Notes under the pieces: model-generated
The model's database searches: none
What the model was told of the DNA's origin: nothing
The model's input: only the letters and a program-made list of their open reading frames with translations
Source: Clitoria ternatea
Taxonomy: Eukaryota; Streptophyta; Magnoliopsida; Fabales; Fabaceae
Length of the DNA stretch: 64,000 bases
Direction of reading: 5' to 3'
NCBI GenBank assembly: GCA_037962975.1
Contig: CM075670.1
Span: 147,192,501 to 147,256,500, forward strand
Shown: in pieces, positions 34,010 to 45,849 of the stretch
How the letters are laid out: each line of letters begins with the position of its first letter
Numbering within the stretch: position 1 is the first letter of the stretch
Made by a program: the position numbers and the translations under genes

Positions 34010-34786
34010 GTACATAAATGGAAATCCATTTTGTTGTTAAGCTAAAAAAATTTGTTCTGAAACCCTTGTTTATAGCATGATTAAAAAGTAAATCCCCACC
34101 TGTATGGCATGCTAAAAGATCAAGGAATATGATATTTTGTATACAAAGAGGGTATGTCATGCTTGATGGATTCAAATGGAAAGAAATAAATAGTTGTTAA
34201 GAAAAGTGAAGATGAAAAGAAGAAGAAAAATTCCTCAAGGGAAATCAATGAAAAATAAGAACACTATAAGAAGAGGAATTGAAAATAAAATGAAAAATAA
34301 TGTAAGAGAAGGAGAAACAAAAAGTGTCATGGTTAAGCAAGCTAAGTATGTACAAATATCTTGATTTTTACTTTTCTTAGCATTCTTTTTGAACTTATAA
34401 AAAAACCAATAATTTATTGCTAAACCTAGCCACATTATAACCCTTTTGAAGACCTCTAGATCCTTGCTGTCTAGGTGTTTGTTCTTTTGAAATAAAATGA
34501 AATGCAATACTGACTAACATGTGATCAGTGATGGCAAGAGGGAAATACTCACCTGTGAGATATTGAGTGGATTCTTTGTTTTCACAGCCTTTGGTTACTT
34601 TCAATTATTTAGTGCTTTGCAGACTTGAGTATTTATTTTGATGAATTTTAATTGAAGCCAGGATCTATCAATTGTAAATATTTGTGTTTTAAATGTTCTT
34701 TGTCTTATGCATAACTGTGATTATAATAAATCTTTATTTCCGCTTTGATGCTTTGTTACTTTTGCTTGAGGACAAGCAAAGTTCTA
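34010..34786 (+). other. C 3' interior spacer
   Basis: AT-rich non-coding DNA between the (unseen) env-position ORF and the PPT. It contains AAATGCAATACTGACTAACA and CTCACCTGTGAG (palindrome near 34550), both also found in the matching part of E. No gene seen. Confidence 0.75.
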
Positions 34787-34799
34787 GGTTGGAGAGAGT
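34787..34799 (+). other. Polypurine tract of C
   Basis: GGTTGGAGAGAGT before LTR start TGATAAACG, preceded by GAGGACAAGCAAAGTTCTA. E has GAGGCAAGCAAAGTTCTA and GGTCGGGGAGAGT at the same place. Confidence 0.78.
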
Positions 34800-35040
34800 T
34801 GATAAACGTTCAAATGTATATATACTTTGGTGTTATTTGGGCATAATTTTGATAGGAGTTGCATTATAGGGAACATTTTCTATGATATAATAGATAGAAA
34901 TTGAAAACCATATGTTTTTTGTTATGACTCAATGCAGTTAGAATCTTAATCCCATTTGTTGCTTATTTGATAGGTGAAAAACTAGAGAAACTGATTTAAG
35001 CAATTTTCAAAGTCAAAAATTAGAAAAATACAAGTTTGGC

Positions 35041-35201
35041 TGTCTCGCTTAAGCGAGATCCAGATTCGCTTAAGCGAACCATGACTTTTTAAGAGGAAAC
35101 CAACAGAGGCTGATTTTGCTTGAGCGAATCATAATTTGGCTGAGCAAATATCTTACAGTATGCATCAATGAAGAACTCGCTTGAGCGAGTCTTAAACCGC
35201 T
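35041..35201. repeat. Palindrome array, first part (C LTR U3)
   Basis: CTCGCTTAAGCGAG (35045), TTCGCTTAAGCGAA (35064), TTGCTTGAGCGAA (35117) and CTCGCTTGAGCGAG (35176). The array was cut by solo LTR F inside a unit, and continues at 38927. Confidence 0.88.
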
Positions 35202-35546
35202 TGTCGCGACCGGGATCGCAGCGACACGGCCGACCCTCAAAAATGATCTTTCTTTTGAAAAGATAAAACAGGGAGTCGCCACCAATATTTTTTAGGATAA
35301 AATACTGGAAAAAAAACCTTTGTTAAAGCACTGGTTATAAAAATAAAATTCCATGATTCAGGAGTCTGATTACAGGTGAGGAAGGTATTACACCTCACAA
35401 CTGTCCGTTATAAAAACGGTTACCTCAATATGATAGCGCGCATTATAATTAGCCCAGTAATTATTTTAACTCCTTCATGAAAAGAAAATATACGAGATGA
35501 CAAAATATACAAAAAAAATAAACAAAAATAAACACAGAATATTTAC

Positions 35547-35690
35547 ATGAGATTAACAGGACGTCTCGTCCAAATTAATCTCGCTCTAACATTTTTTTAA
35601 GAAAAGATATTAAAAAATGAGATTAACAGGACGTCTCGTCCAAATTAAACTCGCTCCACCATTTTTTTTAAAAATATAATAAAAATTGCA
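35547..35690. repeat. 70-bp direct repeat with palindrome in F
   Basis: ATGAGATTAACAGGACGTCT begins at 35547 and again at 35617; each copy contains the inverted repeat GGACGTCTCGTCC, then an A/T run. Two copies only. Confidence 0.8.
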
Positions 35691-36401
35691 ATAATAAGGA
35701 TAATAATAATAAATGCAACTTCTATACCAATCCAAATAAAAGGTGTGAAACACTCATTTCCATTAATATTTGTCAATTAACAGAAATTGATTATTAATTG
35801 AAAAGGGAACAAAGACATTAATCAACAATTAATTTAACAGAAACTAAAACAGATACAATTATAAAAAAAAATAAAGGGGAGAGTAGGACCAGTGTGGGGA
35901 GAAAGGAGCTGGTTGGTGTAACGAGAGGGGGGCTGGACGGTGTTGAATAAGGAGGTTGAACGGTGTGTTTGAAGGATTTAAAGGGGCTGTTGGTGTTGAG
36001 AAGGGGACGGTGTTGGAGGGGACTGTAAGGTGTGTGTGTGTGGTTCAGTTTTAGAGGGAAAGAGGAAAGGGAGAGTACGGTGAGAGAGAGAGAGAGAAAA
36101 GAAGAGAGTGGATGACGAAAGGGGGCTGTGAGGTGTGTGTGTGATATGATTTTAGAGGGGAAGAGGAGAGGGAGAATATAGTGAGAGAGAGGGTGAACGT
36201 GGAGTGAGAGGGAGTGGGACAGTGTTGGAGGCTGTGAAGAGGAGGCTGTGAGGAGGGGCAGTATAGTGGTTTGAGGGGTGAGGGACAGTGTCTAAGGAGA
36301 CGGTATTGTGGTGTGGGGGGTTTAAGAGGATTGTGTTGGGTGAGGTAGAGTGAGAGAGGGGACGGTGTGGTGTAGGAAGAGGAGAGGAAGACGGATGGAG
36401 A

Positions 36402-36500
36402 GGGACGGTGTTTTAGGAGGCTGTGAGGAGTGGGCCGTGAGGAGGGACGGTGTTTTAGGGGGCTGTAAGGAGTGGGCTGTGAGGAGGGACGGTGTTGAGA
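36402..36500. repeat. 42-bp minisatellite in F
   Basis: GGGACGGTGTTTTAGG units start at 36402, 36444 and 36486 (period 42), within a 700-bp purine-rich tract. Open frames here on both strands are repeat artefacts. Confidence 0.8.
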
Positions 36501-36949
36501 GGAGAGGGACGGACAGTGTTGGTTTGAGGGGGGCTGGACCGAGTGAAGAGAGGAAGAGGGACAGTGTTTGGAGAGGGGCTGGACCGAATGAAGAGAGGAA
36601 GAGGGAAGGACAGTGGAGTTTCTTAAAGCTCTGTTTCTTCTCTAATGCGTCCTCCTCTTCAGTGAAAGCTTCTGCATCCCCTTCTTCTCTAAGGAGTCCC
36701 CAAGTGTGCATGATTGCTTGGACAGCCTGGCTCTTGACAACCGAATGAAGGCTGGTGGGAATTTTTATTATTTGTTCCTTTGTTTGGTAGTGAGCCGCCC
36801 TTTGAAATTAGCAAATCAACTTGGACAGTGTGTTGGAAACAGCCTGGATCTTGACAAAGGAGGCTGGTAGGAATTCTTTATCATTTTCTTCCTGTTTGGT
36901 AGTGAGCCGCCTCCCTTAATTCAAGGATCCACTTGGATAGTGGAAATCC

Positions 36950-38860
36950 AAGTCAGCATGGTTGAAATCCGAGAGAAAATAATGGAAATCTGAGAGAGCA
37001 TGGTAGAATTCCGAGTAAAAATGACTCGGATTAGCCTCTCAGTCAGTATTCATCCATAGTTGGAGTCAATTCCGAGTGGAATGAAGGTTTTCCAATAGAA
37101 AACCGAGTGAAAATAGTCCTTTCTGAGTGAGAATTCTTCTGGGAGGAGCTCTCCTATGGAAGGCCGAGTGGATGTTTTGCTCGGTATTGGGTCGCTGTGA
37201 GGAGAATTCGAGTGAAAAAGTGTGCAATTGGATTGAGGGAACAAACAAGGCAATGCTGATTGGAACAATCGATCAGACCGAGTGAAAATTGACTCATAAC
37301 CGATTGAAGAGGACTCGGTGCTGATTGAAAAGTGTCACTCGGAATTGGTGAAAAGTGTCTCAAAATTGGTGAAAATAGGGGCTCGGAATTGGTTTAAGGA
37401 GGGATGACACGGAATTGGTTTGAAGAGGGCTGACTGACTGAAGTGTCACTTGGTTCTGACTGAAAATTGGCTCAGGAATGGGTGAAAGGATAGCTCGGAT
37501 TTGAGTGAGAGTACTCACTCGAGAGTGGGTGAGAAAGGAATGACTCAGAAATGGGTAAAAGAAGGCTCGGTAATGGTTAAAAGAGTGGCTTGGTAATGGT
37601 AAAGGATGACTCGAAGGTTGAGTGGAAAGGGTCTCGGAAATGGGTGAAATATGACTCGGAGCTGACTGCAAATTGAAGAGAATGACCCAGTTTTGACTAA
37701 GAGGCATCACTCGGTTCTTACTGGAGATACTTTATTCAGTGTAGACTGGAGATACTTCACTTGGTGCAGACTGGAGAGGCATCTGACTTGGATATCTCAC
37801 TCGGTAACAACCATTTTCACTCGGAAATATCCATTTTTCACTCGGAAAGAGCCTTCTCCTCACTCAGAATTTTCATTCAATCATCAATTGTTCAGTGCAC
37901 TCACTTGGGAGTCGTCTTCAGAAGGATTTCACACGGATTTTCCTTTCTTCAGTCCAATCGGACATATTTATTCAGAAATCCTTTCATTCAGTCGTTGTCA
38001 CTCGGAAACCGATTGAAGATTGACAACGAAACTGATTAAAGAATGGCTCAGTCGGCAAATATTCATTCGGAGTTGTCACTCGGATTTATCACTCAGAGTT
38101 GACCTTCTTTGCAATCAGGGCTTGGAAACTTTTACATTTTCACTCGGAATCAGTTTTCTTCCCATCAAAATCTGACTACCCAGATATACTCACAATCGGA
38201 CTTCTGTTCCAATCAAAATCTGACCACCCAGATTCACTGAGAGTCGGACTTCACACTTCAATCAGAAGGTTTCAATCAACATTTCTCCTTCAGATGTGCT
38301 TACTCGGATGTTGGGATTATTTCACTCGGACTCAGCCTTCGCCCAGAAAAACATTCCCCAATCAGATTCACTCCAATCAGTACTTCTTCACTCGGATTAG
38401 ATGCAATCAGAAGGCAATCCTTCTCAGCATTCATCCTCCAACAGAGTCAGCTATTCATCACTCGGAATGGCTCTGACAGGGAAGCATTCCACTTGGAACT
38501 GACTCATTCTGAGTAATTCTACTTGGATTTGAACTTTTTTTGAGTCATTCCACTCTGATTCACTCCAACAGGAGCATATTCCACTCGGATTTGAATCATT
38601 TCACTCAGATTTGATCATTCCTTAAGTCATTTCACTCGGATTTATCATTCCTTAAGTCATTTCACTCAGATTTATCCCAAAAGGGCAATATTTCACTCGA
38701 AAATGCTTCAATCTGAGTCATCCTGTTCGGATTTGATCATTTTTGAACCATTCTACTCGGATTCATCTCCAATAGGGCTATATTTTACTCAAAAATGTTT
38801 CAATCTGAGTCATCCTGCTCGGATCTGATTATTTTTGAGCCATTCTTCTCAGCAGATCAT
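36950..38860. repeat. CACTCGGA/CCGAGTG array in F with an orientation switch
   Basis: Left of about 37700 both orientations occur, with frequent CCGAGTGAAA and GACTCGGA. To the right nearly all are CACTCGGA(A/T). At 38570-38860 the units sit in larger tandem repeats (AGGGCAATATTT at 38682 and AGGGCTATATTT at 38774). Confidence 0.8.
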
Positions 38861-38931
38861 TCGAAAATGAAGTCCAGTCCTCTTAGAATCCTTTCTATTT
38901 GGGTCGGACCGAAAGAGGTGTTCACACCGCT

Positions 38932-39280
38932 CAAGCGAGAAAGATCCAGAGAGCAAATAAGAAGTCATCACTTGAGTGAATTAAACCTGAGCGAAAAGTG
39001 TCTAGTAACTGAGGTTGAAGAACTCTCTTGAGCGAGTATCTACCCCTCAAGCGAGAATTGTCAAGAAACAAATCTAATATTCTCCCGCTTGAGCGAAGGA
39101 TGCTGAGCCTAGGTGAAAGTAATGATAGTAACAGGGGGTCTTGCTCGCTTGAGCGACACAGCTCACCCAAGCGAGCCTGCGAGGGATAAAGCAAGTTGCA
39201 AAAGACTTCTTCAAGCTAAAGAAACATATCTCGCTTAAATGAACAAACTCTAGCTTAAGCGAGATACTTAATATATAAGT
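38932..39280 (+). promoter_or_regulatory. Palindrome array and TATA box in C LTR U3
   Basis: The array resumes after F: CGCTCAAGCGAGA, CTCTTGAGCGAG, CCTCAAGCGAG, CCGCTTGAGCGAAG, CTCGCTTGAGCGA, CTCGCTTAAATGA, TAGCTTAAGCGAGA. The last unit ends at 39263 and the TATA box ATATATAAG follows at 39271. The transcribed leader (GAGAGGGGGCGGC near 39300) comes next. This places the array in the promoter-proximal U3. Confidence 0.75.
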
Positions 39281-41651
39281 AAATTCCTTCAGAAATTAGA
39301 GAGGGGGCGGCAAAGCAATTTTATATCATCAGAAGCACGAAGTTCTCTGGGGAGACCTTTTTCTTTTCTTTTTCATCTTTCTCTTGTAGATCTTTGATTG
39401 TAATGGCTACGATGTGTAGCTAAATCCTTTATTGAGATTGGATGTAGTCGTATCAAACCCCGACATACGCTTGTTCTATATTTATATATTCGGTATTTTC
39501 GTTCTATCATTTTTGGCTTTTCATTTTATGCTTAATGCTTGATTCTGTTGGGAAATAATTTCTTGATTTTAATTTTGTTTGATTATTGGAAAATAGCTTG
39601 TGAAAATGGATCTAAATGGAATGCTCGTTACGGTGAATATTAGGAATAATATTCGACGTAACGAATGTCGAAATAATTTGTTCTAATGCTGGAATATTCT
39701 TATTATGATTGAGGAATCAACATATTTAAGAATGTTCTTATGGATTTCGTAGTCGAGGAATCGATGCGAATGATTGTTAAGATTTTGATTGATTCACAAA
39801 TTAACTTGATGAACAATTTTAATGAGACGTGTGGCAAGCGGACCTATGTCAGTGTAGTATATGTTTGGAAGAACAGATGTCGTTCCCACAGAGGATCTTG
39901 TTAAAATGAATTCAAACTATTACAGTAGATTTGAGAAGTTATTTTCATGGTTTTTATAACACCCTAAATTTTTACTAATAGAAATCCTAAAACAACGAGG
40001 AAATTTTTCACAAAAGCAGCCACAAATCGTCTGACACAGAAGGGAAGAAGAAGGCGAGGGAAGCAGAAGAGCGTTCACACGCATATGACAAGCAACAGGG
40101 GAATTAAGACAGAGACCGGTCTATTCCGTTCGGTGTGACGCTCCAGCGTCTGGGCGGATTCCAGGACGGAAGATGACTCACTCATCCATTGTCCAACACC
40201 GCCTGAACGATGCCACAACGGATGAAAACTCCTCAAGCGAACCTCACAACAGCGTCCACTCACTCTCACAGGACGAACCTTTCTTCGATGGAACTACTGG
40301 GCGCTCAGCATAAGGGAACAGGTGAGGGAAGGATAAGGAAGACACATATGTATGGCAACCTAAGGAAAGGTGAAACTTGAACCACTCCGCCCAGTTCAGC
40401 AAAGCGCAACAACGCCTGGGCAAAGTACTCTACAACGTCCACTCGCTCAGGCGGGGTCCAACACCGCCCGAGCAAGACAGGATAATGCACAACGGAGAGG
40501 AAGACATTCGGGCGGAGTCCAACACAAGGCCTCTCCAAACACGCACTCGCTGGAGCTAGGTCTAACTCGCTGAGGCGAACACCGGTACAAGGTAATTTCC
40601 CATTCGGATATGGACGAGGTCCACTCGGTAAATCTTCATGCTTGCACTTCACTCGGAAAATCAGGTAGTTAAGTCCCGCTCGGATTCATTCAAAACTCAA
40701 CCACTCGGGATACAGATCCTCACTCACTCGGATTTTACATCTTTCACTCGGATTATAAATACCTTACACTTAGAATCTATTCCATTCTAAACTACTACAC
40801 TAACTCCTCTCTCAGAAGAGGGTCACTCAAGGTTTTCACTCGGAATCACTCAGCGTGTTGACTCGGAACAGGATCTAAATCTCCTATGTTCCTCTCAGGG
40901 TTCATTAACTTAGAGTTATCCACTAAACATCAGGGATATCCCAGCCGGTAATAAGCATCAAATAAACATAAAGCACGTATGTATGAATATATGTTCCCAG
41001 AAATGTAAACATGCCCACAATCCAATCTACCGACCCACATACATGCAACCTTATACTCGGAATACTCATTAACTTCACATTATGCCCTTACTATTATTTA
41101 CAGATCCATACATGTGACACCCTGTCTATACTTATCAAATCAAAGAAAATTCATGCGTTTACTAATAAGATACCACACAATGACACCATGATTATGCAAT
41201 CTTTATAATGGATATGTTTAATCGTTATTTTACATAAGAGCCGGCCAAGGCTACACTGACTAACATAGTGAATACAATATAAGCACTCAACAGTCGAAGT
41301 ACACCACATTCAGACTTGAAACCTTATCATCATTTCTGAGCATGACCTGCACACACTGAAAAATGGTGTAGGGGTGAGCTTTTGCATATAAAGTGACAAC
41401 TATTGACTCGGACTTTACCTCCATTCTCAATTATATGATTTACCAGGTTCAACTCATAACGATATACATATATACATACTACCAAGTAATATTGGAGCCA
41501 GACCATATCATTCAATCGGTATTCGCACAATAACATGTATTCTCAAACACAGCGTCACACTACACTCGGCCACAGTATCATTACCTGTCTATTAATTCAA
41601 CTGGATTCACCCAATTCATTTGATCCATACAATTCACAATAATCTTACTAA

Positions 41652-41743
41652 CAATGCTCATAGACTCATGCAAACAATGCTCATAGATTCAAGCAAACAA
41701 TGCTCATAGATTCATGCAAACAATGCTCATAGATTCATGCATG
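41652..41743. repeat. 23-bp tandem repeat x4 in G
   Basis: CAATGCTCATAGATTCATGC units start at 41652, 41675, 41698 and 41721, period 23, with one or two changes between units. Confidence 0.92.
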
Positions 41744-41789
41744 CGGATCCGACTTAAGACAAGGAGTTCAGTACAGATTCCTTCCCGGT

Positions 41790-42039
41790 CCCTCGTCCAG
41801 TAGCCCTTTCCGTGTGGCACCGGTCACCCCGTGACGTCTCGAGACCCAGCTCTAGCTCCATCGGCTACCACGGGTCCTCATGGAACTAACCAGAATCTGA
41901 CTGAAGCTCATCTTATACGACTCCAGATGCCCTTCCGACCCCCGTCCACTAGCCCTTTCCGTGTGGCACCGGTCACCCTGTGACGTCTTGAGACCCAACT
42001 CTAGCTCCATCGGCTACCACGGGTCCTCATGGAACTGGT
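41790..42039. repeat. 149-bp tandem duplication of GC-rich module in G
   Basis: TAGCCCTTTCCGTGTGGCAC begins at 41801, and from its second base again at 41951; about 95 bp of each copy match almost exactly, including CACCCCGTGACGTCTCGAGA. The position in the LTR corresponds to the GC-rich module of T1/T2. Confidence 0.88.
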
Positions 42040-43849
42040 CAGACATCTGGGAATCACCTCACGTATGCAACCTCATGCAAATTCACAACAACATCCAAGC
42101 TTACCAGACGCGTCTCACACAGCCATCAATGGGTTATAACCGATCCCTCACACAGCATTCAGATTCATTCGGAATCCCACATTCCATTACAACATCACCT
42201 GCTTCTAACATAATAACTCACAACAGCAAGCATAGGTAACCACGTTACAGTACATCCATTCAACATTTTTAACAGAGTCAGCATACCTTTCCACACGGCA
42301 TTCAAACTGGAAATCACGCATCAATTCACATCTCATGCATTAGGGGATAATGGAAACACACACACACACATTCACTCAACAAACTCAGATTTTAGCAACA
42401 TGCATCACAGAAGTATTAACAGGCACTCAGAGACGAGGTCACACAACCCTCAACCTTTCACAGATGTCTCAATTCGGAAGTTGCATGCACAATCAGTCAA
42501 TCACTACACATCGATCTACACATTTCACACACATATTACATTAAGCAAGCACCAGGGACCCGGTCATAAACCATACGGTTGACATGCAAAGCGCCCCCTA
42601 CCTGCTGTCGGGGTTCTGAGACTCTTCAAGTTGCAGTGTTGACCGATCGTCCCTCCGTTACTCCTCCAACAGCCTTCGAGTTCAGCGTTGATCCTGGGCC
42701 AGAGTTGCTCCTTTCCTCCAACGGGTCCGTCTCCTCCACAGCTCCAAAGCACTTCTAGCACAGCCTTCCAACTGGAATACCACAGCTCCAGGTAGAAGAA
42801 GAAGGAGAGGAAGAGGGTAATAGGGAGGAAGGAGAGGACAGGGAGTGGAGTCAGAGCTGTGTTGATGTTCCTCCAGGAGCTCTCGACTCTCTCACTGTTT
42901 GAGTGGCGATGTGAATGAGAGTGAAGGAGAAGAAAAACAGGGAAGGAGAGACCATATGCATGCACAAGGAGAGCTGCCAGCGTGAATAATGAGAGAAAGA
43001 GAGAGCTGAAGTTGTCTTATACTCCTAGGGACACATGCGTCCTTTCGTCTGGTACTATTATTATTTATTCAATTACCCAAATCAGCAATTACTCTAATTA
43101 ACAATTAATCCTGATTCTGTAATTAACCTTTAATTAATAGCTTAACTTCAATCGGTAATTAAGTTAGAAATCGGGATGTTACAATTTTGATTTAAAAACA
43201 TAATACAGAAAATGCATAACGAGTAATGTAAATAAGATAAATAGAATAATAGATTGTAAATATTGGGATTTGGATTCACTGTTCTCACCTTCCGATACAC
43301 GGCTTATATTCATGTAAACGACTTTTGAACCACAATTCTTTACGTCACAATCTAAGTCATTCGTATCGATTCCTTAACTATGAAGTTCATAAGAATGGTT
43401 TTGAAGACGTCAATCCCTTGATCGTTTCAAATCTATTCCAGCTTTACATACGATTGTATCAACGTTCATTCCGTCAACTATTATTCCTAATCATTTGACA
43501 TAATGAGTTTTTCATTTACATATGTTTTTGAAAGCTATTTTCTAATAACAAACATAAACATAAATCAAGAAAATGTTGATCAGACAGATTCAAGCAATGA
43601 ACATGAAATAAAGAACCAAGAATCATAGAACAAAATTACCCATTACATGAATATAACACACATGTTCATCCGGGTCGATTAGTTACATCTAATCCCAATG
43701 AGAAAGTTAGCCACGCATGGTAGCCATTACAAAAGCTTAACAAAGATCTCGAGAAAAGGTGAAAAGAACAAAGTGTTTTTTAATTTTTATCTCAATACCG
43801 TATCCTACTCTAGACTTTCTTCATGTTTCCTTATATAATGGTAAACTCG

Positions 43850-44395
43850 CTCAAAAGAGTTTAACTTTCGCTTGAGCGAGAAGAGTGCTTCAACCTGAAG
43901 AAAGCTCCATGTCCTGCTTCACCTGCATGTATACTTCGCTCAAGTGAGTAGTTTCACTTGAGTGAAACTCCAATGTAATAATCCCCTATTCAGTACTCGC
44001 TTAAGCCATCTCTCAATCCGCTACAGCTAGCTCTTCATATTTTGATTCTGGAGGAATTTCGCTTAAGCGAAGGTATTTCTCTCAAACAACGTTACGATTG
44101 GAACTCACTGGACTAAACTCGTTGATGTTATTCCCTTGGGCGCTTGGGCAAAAGCTATATATTTTGTTCTCTGGATCATTTTCGCTCAAGCTAAGAAGTC
44201 TCGCTTGAGCGAAATCTTCTTCATCCTTCACTGGCTCGAATTCACTTAAGCAAAGTAATGGCTCGCTCTAGCGAATGTCACACCTGATACTTAACTGCAT
44301 TAACTACATTACTCGCTCAAGCGAGTCTTCATTTGGCCGCAGCAAACTCACTCGCTCAAGCCAATGGACGTCTCGCTTGAGCGAATTGATCATCC
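43850..44395 (-). promoter_or_regulatory. Palindrome array upstream of TATA in E 3' LTR
   Basis: Many units, for example TTTCGCTTGAGCGAGA (43866), TTCGCTCAAGTGAG (43936), TTTCGCTTAAGCGAAG (44057), TCTCGCTTGAGCGAAA (44200), CTCGCTCAAGCGAG (44312) and TCTCGCTTGAGCGAATT (44372). In the minus sense they precede the TATA box (43841-43829). The 5' LTR carries the same array at 56520-57035 before its TATA (56503-56496). Confidence 0.78.
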
Positions 44396-44628
44396 TTTAG
44401 GAAGTTTTAGTGAAGCTTTTTTCTTTTCTTTTCTTTTCTCTTACTTCTTCATTTATACCTAAAATTACACCAAAATTTGGGATTTAGCAATACTTGTTGA
44501 TACTTTCAAATGTGCAATGTTTGAATCTCAACTCATTAATTTTAACTAAAAATATCCCAACATAACACATTATGTCCAAAATATGCTCAATTTATACCAC
44601 AAAACTTATATAATTTGGACATCTATCA

Positions 44629-44641
44629 ACTCTCCCCGACC
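44629..44641 (-). other. Polypurine tract of E
   Basis: Minus strand GGTCGGGGAGAGT immediately before LTR start TGATAGATG; upstream GAGGCAAGCAAAGTTCTA as in C. Confidence 0.85.
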
Positions 44642-45849
44642 TAGAACTTTGCTTGCCTCAAGCAAATGGTCAAAAACAACAAGGTGAAATGTAGATCTTG
44701 GTTAATCATAACTACATAAAAGAAGAAAAATAACTCTAACTATTTACAAATGACAGCTCCTGAATTCTGCTTCAATTCATCTAGGTAAAAACAAGAAATC
44801 CTCTCTATCAATACCTCACAGGTGAGTGTTTACTAATTCAATCGCTGATCAAATGTTAGTCAATCATTGCATTTCATTTCATTACACAAGACAATCACTT
44901 ATACAAGCATGGATCAAGAGCTCTTCACAGGTTGTAACTTGGCTTGACTAAACAAAGGAACTCATGTTTCTTTCTTGGAATTCAAAGGACATACTAAGGA
45001 CAATTAATTATGTCATTCATCCTTGCCTCAGCTGCCTTAATTACACAGCTCCATTCTTTTTCTTTTAAGTAATTAAATGTTGTTAATCCTCAAATTTTTA
45101 TTTTTATTTAATGTTCTTCATTTTGAGGACTTTATTTTCTTTACATTCTTGCTTTTTTTCTACTATTTCATTCTTCATCTTACATAGAACTAACTTAACC
45201 AACATAACCTGCTTAAAGTATATTCCTTGCCCTTAGCATGCATCAAGGTGGGATTTTAATTACAGGCATACTACAAAGGGTTATAGAAAAAACTTTAACT
45301 CAAAAGGATTATGAAAGAAAATTGAATTATATTTCCTTATGGGATGGCTTTTTGGCTCTAGCTTTCTTATTCTACGCAAAATTACCTCTATCATATCCAT
45401 GTTTGCTTAAGCAATGATCTTTGCCAGAAATTCATGCAATGAAAAACTACACAAGAATCAGCGAACTCTCACTGTTTAGGTTTCACTCACTCACTTGGTT
45501 AATCGGTTTGATTTCTTTATTTTCATAGAAAAAGGTTTAAGTACTGTTAGCTAGTTCCCAACTTAAAATTTAGAAAGATTGCATTTAGCATGCATCATGA
45601 AACTAACATATTTTTAAGAAAAGTTATTCTTCCACTTATGCAACCTAGGATTAATGTACATCTTTCTTCACTTTCTCAAAACAACGTATATATGATACAG
45701 AAAACTACGCTTATACATAAATACTAGCGTATGCAACACAACTTAGTCCAAAATATAAACCAAACTAAACTAAACCACAAAAAGTAAAGTAACATAAACT
45801 AAAGAAATTCAAGATAGTAACACAAACTAAACTGAACCACAGAAGCTGA
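44642..45849 (-). other. E 3' interior spacer
   Basis: 1.2 kb AT-rich non-coding sequence between the env-position ORF and the PPT, homologous to the visible interior of C. CTCACCTGTGAGG near 44815 is shared with C. No gene seen. Confidence 0.78.

Larger units (their letters stand above)
35202..38926. mobile_element. F: solo LTR, 3.7 kb, with TSD CCGCT
   Basis: Starts TGTCGCGACC and ends GGTGTTCACA. CCGCT flanks it at 35197-35201 and 38927-38931, a perfect 5-bp TSD. No internal domain, so it is a solo LTR. Contents left to right: GTCGCCACC near 35275; a 70-bp direct repeat with palindrome GGACGTCTCGTCC (35547-35650); a purine-rich tract with a 42-bp minisatellite (35880-36620); mixed-orientation CCGAGTG/CACTCGG motifs (36950-37700); mainly CACTCGGA motifs (37720-38500); a 92-bp repeat pair (38682-38860). 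The motifs tie it to the Tekay-like LTRs. Orientation is uncertain, minus favoured because a pyrimidine-rich leader would then lie in sense. No credible protein. Confidence 0.88.
39955..43183 (-). mobile_element. G: Tekay-like solo LTR, 3.2 kb
   Basis: Plus-strand termini TATAACACCC and GGGATGTTACA. Flanks GTTTT (39950-39954) and ATTTT (43184-43188) are a TSD with one change, confirmed by the uninterrupted copy near 55857. In the minus sense: start TGTAACATCCCG, pyrimidine-rich leader (43000-42780), donor-like CAGCAGGTAGGG (near 42601), a GC-rich module in two tandem copies (42039-41790), acceptor-like CCATTTTTCAG and TGTGCAGG (near 41356), the CCTTGGCCGGC box (near 41244), CCGAGTG array (40890-40600), palindrome-related motifs (40580-40100) and the end. 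No interior, hence solo. The terminal TG is mutated. Confidence 0.88.
39775..44628 (-). repeat. E 3' LTR (interrupted by G)
   Basis: Pieces 39775-39954 and 43184-44628. In sense order (minus): TGATAGATG start; palindrome array (44390-43850); TATA box CATTATATAAGG (about 43841-43829); leader; end GGGAACGACATCTGTTCTTC to CTTAACA. It matches the 5' LTR at 55685-57279. Confidence 0.9.

Noticed and set aside
36322..36748. Overlapping frames on both strands in F, one Pro/Leu/Ser repeat-like
   Set aside because: Produced by the 42-bp minisatellite and the purine-rich tract; no start context, no domain.
42564..42965. 133-codon minus-strand frame in solo LTR G
   Set aside because: Lies in the pyrimidine-rich LTR leader, has no recognisable domain and spans the predicted donor. 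Most likely chance.
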